Source of the DNA: an uncultured Eubacteriales bacterium
GTDB lineage: Bacteria; Bacillota; Clostridia; Oscillospirales; Acutalibacteraceae
Direction of reading: 5' to 3'
Length of the DNA: 6,432 nucleotides
Assembly (NCBI GenBank): GCA_900321905.1
Contig: ONXZ01000082.1
Span: forward strand, 1-6,432
Shown: piece after piece, positions 4,579 to 6,432 of the stretch
Position numbering within the stretch: the first letter of the stretch is position 1
Layout: every line of letters starts with the position of its first letter
Program-made: the position numbers and the translations under genes
Notes under the pieces: generated by a model
The model's database searches: none
What the model was told of the DNA's origin: nothing
The model's input: the letters and a program-made list of their open reading frames with translations, nothing else

Positions 4579-6432
4579 TTATCTTAAAAATTCAATTATG
4601 AATTTCTGCGAATACTCTTTTCCCTTATGAAGTATATACGGCTCACGCAGGCACGCCATTCCCGGCATATCGCCGCCGACTCCGCATTGAGAATAATCTA
4701 TATTCACGGTAATATTATCATCATATTCAAGCTCGTGAACGTGCTGAGCTTTTTCAAGCGATGACTGAGTGTAATTCCATACGTTGAACGAAAACGGAGC
4801 ATCGGCTTCGCTTATTCTGACGCCGTTTTTCTGCTCATTTGTAAGAGTAAGATATCTTGTGTCGGTCCTGCACCCGTTTTCCTGCGGGCGCATATATCTG
4901 TGTTCAAGATTTCTGACTTTATCGCTGTAAACGGCTATTGCGGCGCCTGTTTTTCTGTCGATATAATTTTCGTGCGGTCCCCTGCCGTACCATTCGGCAT
5001 TTTCAAAAGCACCGTCAGTTCTGAACGTCATACCGAAGCGCACCATATCTATTAAAGTCGGTTTGCCGCTGTGTTCAACAAGAATCCTGCCGTCTGTCAA
5101 AACGGTATAGTCTACCCTTACTCCGCTCATATGAGAAACAGAATAAACCGTTTTTACCGTTACCGAGCCGTCGTCGTTTTCAGTAATATCCCTGATATGA
5201 GATTTTGATTTTTCAACAACGTTTTCGTAACGGTACGACGGATTAATTTTAATCATCGGCGGAACAAAATTAAATACTCCGATATCGTTATCCGTAAGCG
5301 CTCTGTAATAATTCGGCTCAAGCGGTGAAGTTATCATCTCTCTGCCGTTTAAAGAATAAGAAGTCATTCTGCCGCCGACAAATTCAACCTTAAAATCATT
5401 GCCGGAAATCACAGCTTTATTTTTGCTTTTTTCAATATTCAACTGAGATGCGGCAAAAGTTATAAGAATCTTTTCGGCTTTTTGAATCACGAACTGATCA
5501 AACGTTATTTCAAATCCTTTTTCAGCCCAGCAGCAATCTTTGTTAAGCAGAACTGTGAACGTGATTATATATTCCTTTGTGCTGTCAAATTCAACCGGGT
5601 AGTCAACGGAAAAATCTTTTTCGCTTAAAGGAGCTGTGTTGAAGTCGTTTATTTCGGAATTGAAAAGCTTTTTGCCGTCCTCAGTAATGGAGTATGTGAT
5701 TCTGTAATCAGAGAGGTCGGTAAACATCTGCTTGTTCTTAAACACAAACTTTCCGCCGGTTATATCTTGACATTCGATTCTGAAAGGAGCATAGACTTTC
5801 TTAACTTCTTTGATACTCGGATGAAGAGTACGGTCAGCGGCGATGATTCCGTTGGCGTTGAAATAAGTGTTGCTGCCGGTAATAGCGGTAGTATTGAAAC
5901 GGTTGAACTTTTTGCTTCTCGTTTCTTCCTTTTCAAAGTCCGTACCGTAAAGCCAGCGTTCTTCACCGTCGACATTGAAACGCAGAGCCTGGTCAACAAA
6001 GTCCCAGATAAATCCGCCGCACATATTGTCGTACTTTTCAAAATCGTCCATATACTCCCGGAAATTGCCGAGGCTGTTTTCCATAGCGTGAGCATATTCG
6101 CAAAGGATTATCGGTTTGCCTTCATAGTCGGTCGCTTTAATAGGTTTATTATCCGCCGCAAGCGAATTGATAAAATTATCGACTGCGCTGATTTTAACTT
6201 CCTGACGGTTTCCCATTTTTTTCATCAGGTCTTCAGACGGATACATACGGCTGATAACGTCGCTCTTTGTAAAATCAAAATCGCCTTCATAATGGAACTT
6301 TCTCGTCGTATCAAGCCTGAGCGCAGCTTCTTTCATTTTAACAAAATTGCTCCCGTCCCCTGCTTCATTTCCGAGGCTCCACATAAATATGCACGGGTGA
6401 TTTCTGTCCCTTAAAACCATACGTTCCATTTT
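4579..6432 (-). CDS. lacZ: GH2 beta-galactosidase (LacZ type), C-terminal part; 5' end outside the window
   Basis: Hydrolyses terminal beta-D-galactosides such as lactose; expected cytoplasmic. 617 codons are visible, and the family is usually ~1000-1030 aa, so the two N-terminal beta domains and the start of the barrel lie beyond position 6432. The frame is open through the edge, and the Met at 6429 matches an internal family position (MERMVLRDRNHP), not a start. Counting from that Met: the acid/base Glu22 is in SLGNEAG, nucleophile Glu111 in LCEYAHAM, WDFVDQ at 142-147 closes the barrel, and LHPSIKEVKKVYAPFRI (~202-218) begins the linker beta domain. The C-terminal Bgal_small_N sandwich (~340-613) carries RALTDND and the hallmark WYGRGPHENYIDRKTGA (~480). 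Odd point: the motif after the nucleophile reads AHAMENS where the family normally has AHAMGNS. No clear terminator follows. Confidence 0.95.
   Translation of the reverse strand, partial: KMERMVLRDRNHPCIFMWSLGNEAGDGSNFVKMKEAALRLDTTRKFHYEGDFDFTKSDVISRMYPSEDLMKKMGNRQEVKISAVDNFINSLAADNKPIKATDYEGKPIILCEYAHAMENSLGNFREYMDDFEKYDNMCGGFIWDFVDQALRFNVDGEERWLYGTDFEKEETRSKKFNRFNTTAITGSNTYFNANGIIAADRTLHPSIKEVKKVYAPFRIECQDITGGKFVFKNKQMFTDLSDYRITYSITEDGKKLFNSEINDFNTAPLSEKDFSVDYPVEFDSTKEYIITFTVLLNKDCCWAEKGFEITFDQFVIQKAEKILITFAASQLNIEKSKNKAVISGNDFKVEFVGGRMTSYSLNGREMITSPLEPNYYRALTDNDIGVFNFVPPMIKINPSYRYENVVEKSKSHIRDITENDDGSVTVKTVYSVSHMSGVRVDYTVLTDGRILVEHSGKPTLIDMVRFGMTFRTDGAFENAEWYGRGPHENYIDRKTGAAIAVYSDKVRNLEHRYMRPQENGCRTDTRYLTLTNEQKNGVRISEADAPFSFNVWNYTQSSLEKAQHVHELEYDDNITVNIDYSQCGVGGDMPGMACLREPYILHKGKEYSQKFIIEFLR

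Noticed and set aside
4555..4580. TCAGC/GCTGA hairpin just after the lacZ-like stop as a terminator
   Set aside because: Only five base pairs with a nine-base loop, and no U-run follows on the minus strand; too weak to call.
5767..6414. Plus-strand 215-codon open frame
   Set aside because: It is antisense to the strongly conserved GH2 barrel coding sequence and lacks a start signal.
1..6432. CRISPR array or phage gene cluster
   Set aside because: No regularly spaced repeats and no phage structural, integrase or transposase frames are present in the window.

Overview
The window suggests a low-to-moderate GC Clostridia-type gut bacterium (Bacillota, Oscillospiraceae/Lachnospiraceae-like). The reasons are the style of the proteins (GH13 oligo-1,6-glucosidase type, clostridial LacZ type, a secreted FN3/C39-like protein), A+T-rich intergenic DNA with consensus sigma-A type promoters, and encoded CCA on the complete tRNA. 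The lineage is an inference from protein style, not from a marker gene. Every gene I can support lies on the minus strand, so the layout below follows transcription from right to left.

Right end (6432 to 4579): the C-terminal ~60% of a GH2 LacZ-type beta-galactosidase, cut by the window edge. Next come a good promoter (4502-4530), a complete tRNA-Leu(CAA) (4489-4403) and a strong intrinsic terminator (4362-4403). Beyond it, 4228-4361 is a compact, non-coding, hairpin-rich unit. It ends in a second exact copy (23 bp) of the 3' end of the same tRNA, and that copy has its own terminator-like hairpin (4190-4227). The complete tRNA has two mismatches in its acceptor stem, exactly at the two variable positions inside the duplicated block. 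This suggests that its 3' end was overwritten by recombination or element insertion.

Centre (4105 to 666): a promoter drives what looks like a two-gene operon with an 11-nt gap. The first gene encodes a secreted protein with two FN3-like domains, the second interrupted by a charged Lys/Glu insert, and a C39-like cysteine-peptidase domain. The second encodes a GH13 oligo-1,6-glucosidase-like enzyme with an unusual 84-residue N-terminal helical extension.

Left end (653 to 1): a near-perfect promoter starts 12 bp after the glucosidase stop codon and leads into the 5' half of a tRNA-Leu(UAA). The tRNA reading stops exactly after anticodon position A36. The next bases are GTGTG, the 5' consensus of group II introns, followed by about 575 nt of ORF-free, hairpin-rich sequence that runs off the window. 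I read this as a group II intron splitting the anticodon loop of tRNA-Leu(UAA). The 3' exon, domain V and any intron-encoded protein would lie outside the window.

Functionally the protein genes point to scavenging of alpha-1,6-glucosides and beta-galactosides. The most unusual content is in the RNA genes: both leucine tRNA genes in this window appear to have been altered by, or to host, mobile or recombining sequence.
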